In this document: one piece after another, positions 7,092 through 7,729 of the stretch | Layout: each line of letters starts with the position of its first letter | Numbering within the stretch: position 1 is the stretch's first letter | Origin: Suilimivivens sp963650485 | GTDB taxonomy: Bacteria > Bacillota > Clostridia > Lachnospirales > Lachnospiraceae | Reading direction: 5' to 3' | Assembly (NCBI GenBank): GCA_963650485.1 | Contig: CAVJLN010000098.1 | Span: 1-7,729 of the forward strand | DNA length: 7,729 bases | Position numbers and translations under genes: made by a program | The notes under the pieces: generated by a model | Told to the model about the DNA's origin: nothing | Seen by the model: only the letters and a program-made list of their open reading frames with translations | Databases searched by the model: none

Positions 7092-7729
7092 ATGAGTAAT
7101 ATCAAATTAGGAATCGTCTACACCAGCACCACACCGGAGCTGATCCAGTGTGTTAACGAAGAGATCAAAAAGAACTTAGGGGATGCACCGGAGATCATGA
7201 ATTATCAGGATCCCTCCATCTTAGCAGAGGTCAGAGAGAACAGCTATGTGAAAGCCGCACCGGCCGCCAGACTGGTGGGCATGTATATGCAGGCTGTCTC
7301 TGACGGGGCAGATGCCATCCTCAACTGCTGCTCCTCCGTGGGAGAGGTGGCAGATGCGGCCCAGGATATCGGAAAGTACACCGGTATTCCCATCGTGCGG
7401 ATCGATGAGGAAATGTGCAGGGAAGCGGTAAGGCTGGGTGCAAGGATCGCCGTACTGGCGACACTGCCCACGACTCTGACTCCTACCAAGAATACTATTC
7501 TCCGGGTGGCCAGAGAGATGAATCGCCACGTGGAACTGGTAGACGGTCTGGTGGATGCCTTCGGCGCTGACCAGGATCAGTTCAAAGCACTGCTTTGCGC
7601 AAAGGCCGGAGAATTAAAGGATCAGGCAGATGTGATCCTGCTGTGCCAGGGCTCCATGGCCTATGCAGAAGAGACCATTCACGAAAGCACCGGCCTGCCG
7701 GTACTTTCCAGTCCCCGGTTTGGAGCAGC
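7092..7729 (+). CDS. Aspartate/glutamate racemase family protein, copy 2 (3' end cut by window)
   Basis: This is a second copy of the gene at 2-667, running off the window about 12 codons before its expected stop. From the glycine of KLGIVYTS onward the visible protein is identical to copy 1, including the NCCSSVGE and LLCQGSMA cysteines. The N-terminus differs: MSNIKLGIVY from ATG 7092, where copy 1 has its Met at the Ile position. The start is uncertain, because ATG 7092 has no clear ribosome site. GTG 7083 lies 6 nt after GGGAAG (7071-7076), and ATG 7050 is also in frame with no stop between, giving MAPIVTDGKISVKTMSN. It follows the GntR gene by 82 nt on the same strand, so it may be the last gene of the cluster. 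Substrate unknown. Confidence 0.83.
   Translation, partial: MSNIKLGIVYTSTTPELIQCVNEEIKKNLGDAPEIMNYQDPSILAEVRENSYVKAAPAARLVGMYMQAVSDGADAILNCCSSVGEVADAAQDIGKYTGIPIVRIDEEMCREAVRLGARIAVLATLPTTLTPTKNTILRVAREMNRHVELVDGLVDAFGADQDQFKALLCAKAGELKDQADVILLCQGSMAYAEETIHESTGLPVLSSPRFGA
7110..7723 (+). repeat. Long perfect direct repeat, right copy
   Basis: This is identical over 614 bases to 11-624 and in the same orientation. Bases 7724 and 7727 differ from copy 1 (silent Gly and Ala codon changes), and the ten bases to the left differ at four positions. Recombination between the two copies would remove or duplicate a 7,099-bp unit carrying one racemase gene, the transporter, the beta-galactosidase and the regulator. 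Confidence 0.97.

Noticed and set aside
1..7729. CRISPR arrays, tRNA/rRNA genes, transposase or phage genes, toxin-antitoxin or defence modules
   Set aside because: None seen on either strand; the long repeats are protein-coding and there are only two of them. All large frames belong to well-known transport, hydrolase, regulator and racemase families.

Overview
The window looks like chromosomal DNA of a low-to-mid GC Gram-positive anaerobe, most likely a gut Lachnospiraceae/Clostridia member. This rests on strong AGGAGG-like ribosome sites, a Ser/Thr/Glu-rich lipoprotein linker after a classical lipobox, a sigma-A type promoter, and a carbohydrate ABC operon without its own ATPase. The genus cannot be fixed from sequence alone.

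Layout, all on the + strand: (1) an Asp/Glu racemase-family gene at the left edge (2-667); (2) a 376-bp non-coding region with an imperfect inverted repeat, a recurring GTATTTC/GAAATAC word and a promoter; (3) a sugar-uptake operon of lipoprotein solute-binding protein (1044-2393), an intercistronic hairpin, a MalF-type permease (2469-3353) and a MalG-type permease (3346-4155); (4) a cytoplasmic GH42 beta-galactosidase (4215-6227); (5) a GntR/FCD transcription factor (6314-7009, GTG start); (6) a second copy of the racemase-family gene, cut by the right edge (7092-7729).

Inferred working of the system: the lipoprotein captures a galactose-containing oligosaccharide, the two permeases import it with an ATPase encoded elsewhere, the GH42 enzyme releases beta-linked galactose inside the cell, and the GntR/FCD protein senses a metabolite and controls the cluster. 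The role of the racemase-family protein in this pathway is not evident.

The most unusual structure is that the two racemase genes share 614 identical bases (11-624 and 7110-7723) and then diverge abruptly on both sides, mostly at silent positions. The direct repeats bracket the whole sugar cassette. This could be a recent duplication, gene conversion or Campbell-type integration, which would allow loss or amplification of a 7,099-bp unit. It could equally be an assembly artefact, because the repeats lie at the two ends of the window. I see no RNA genes, CRISPR, transposase, phage or defence genes, and no clearly new biochemical system; the genes are of known families.
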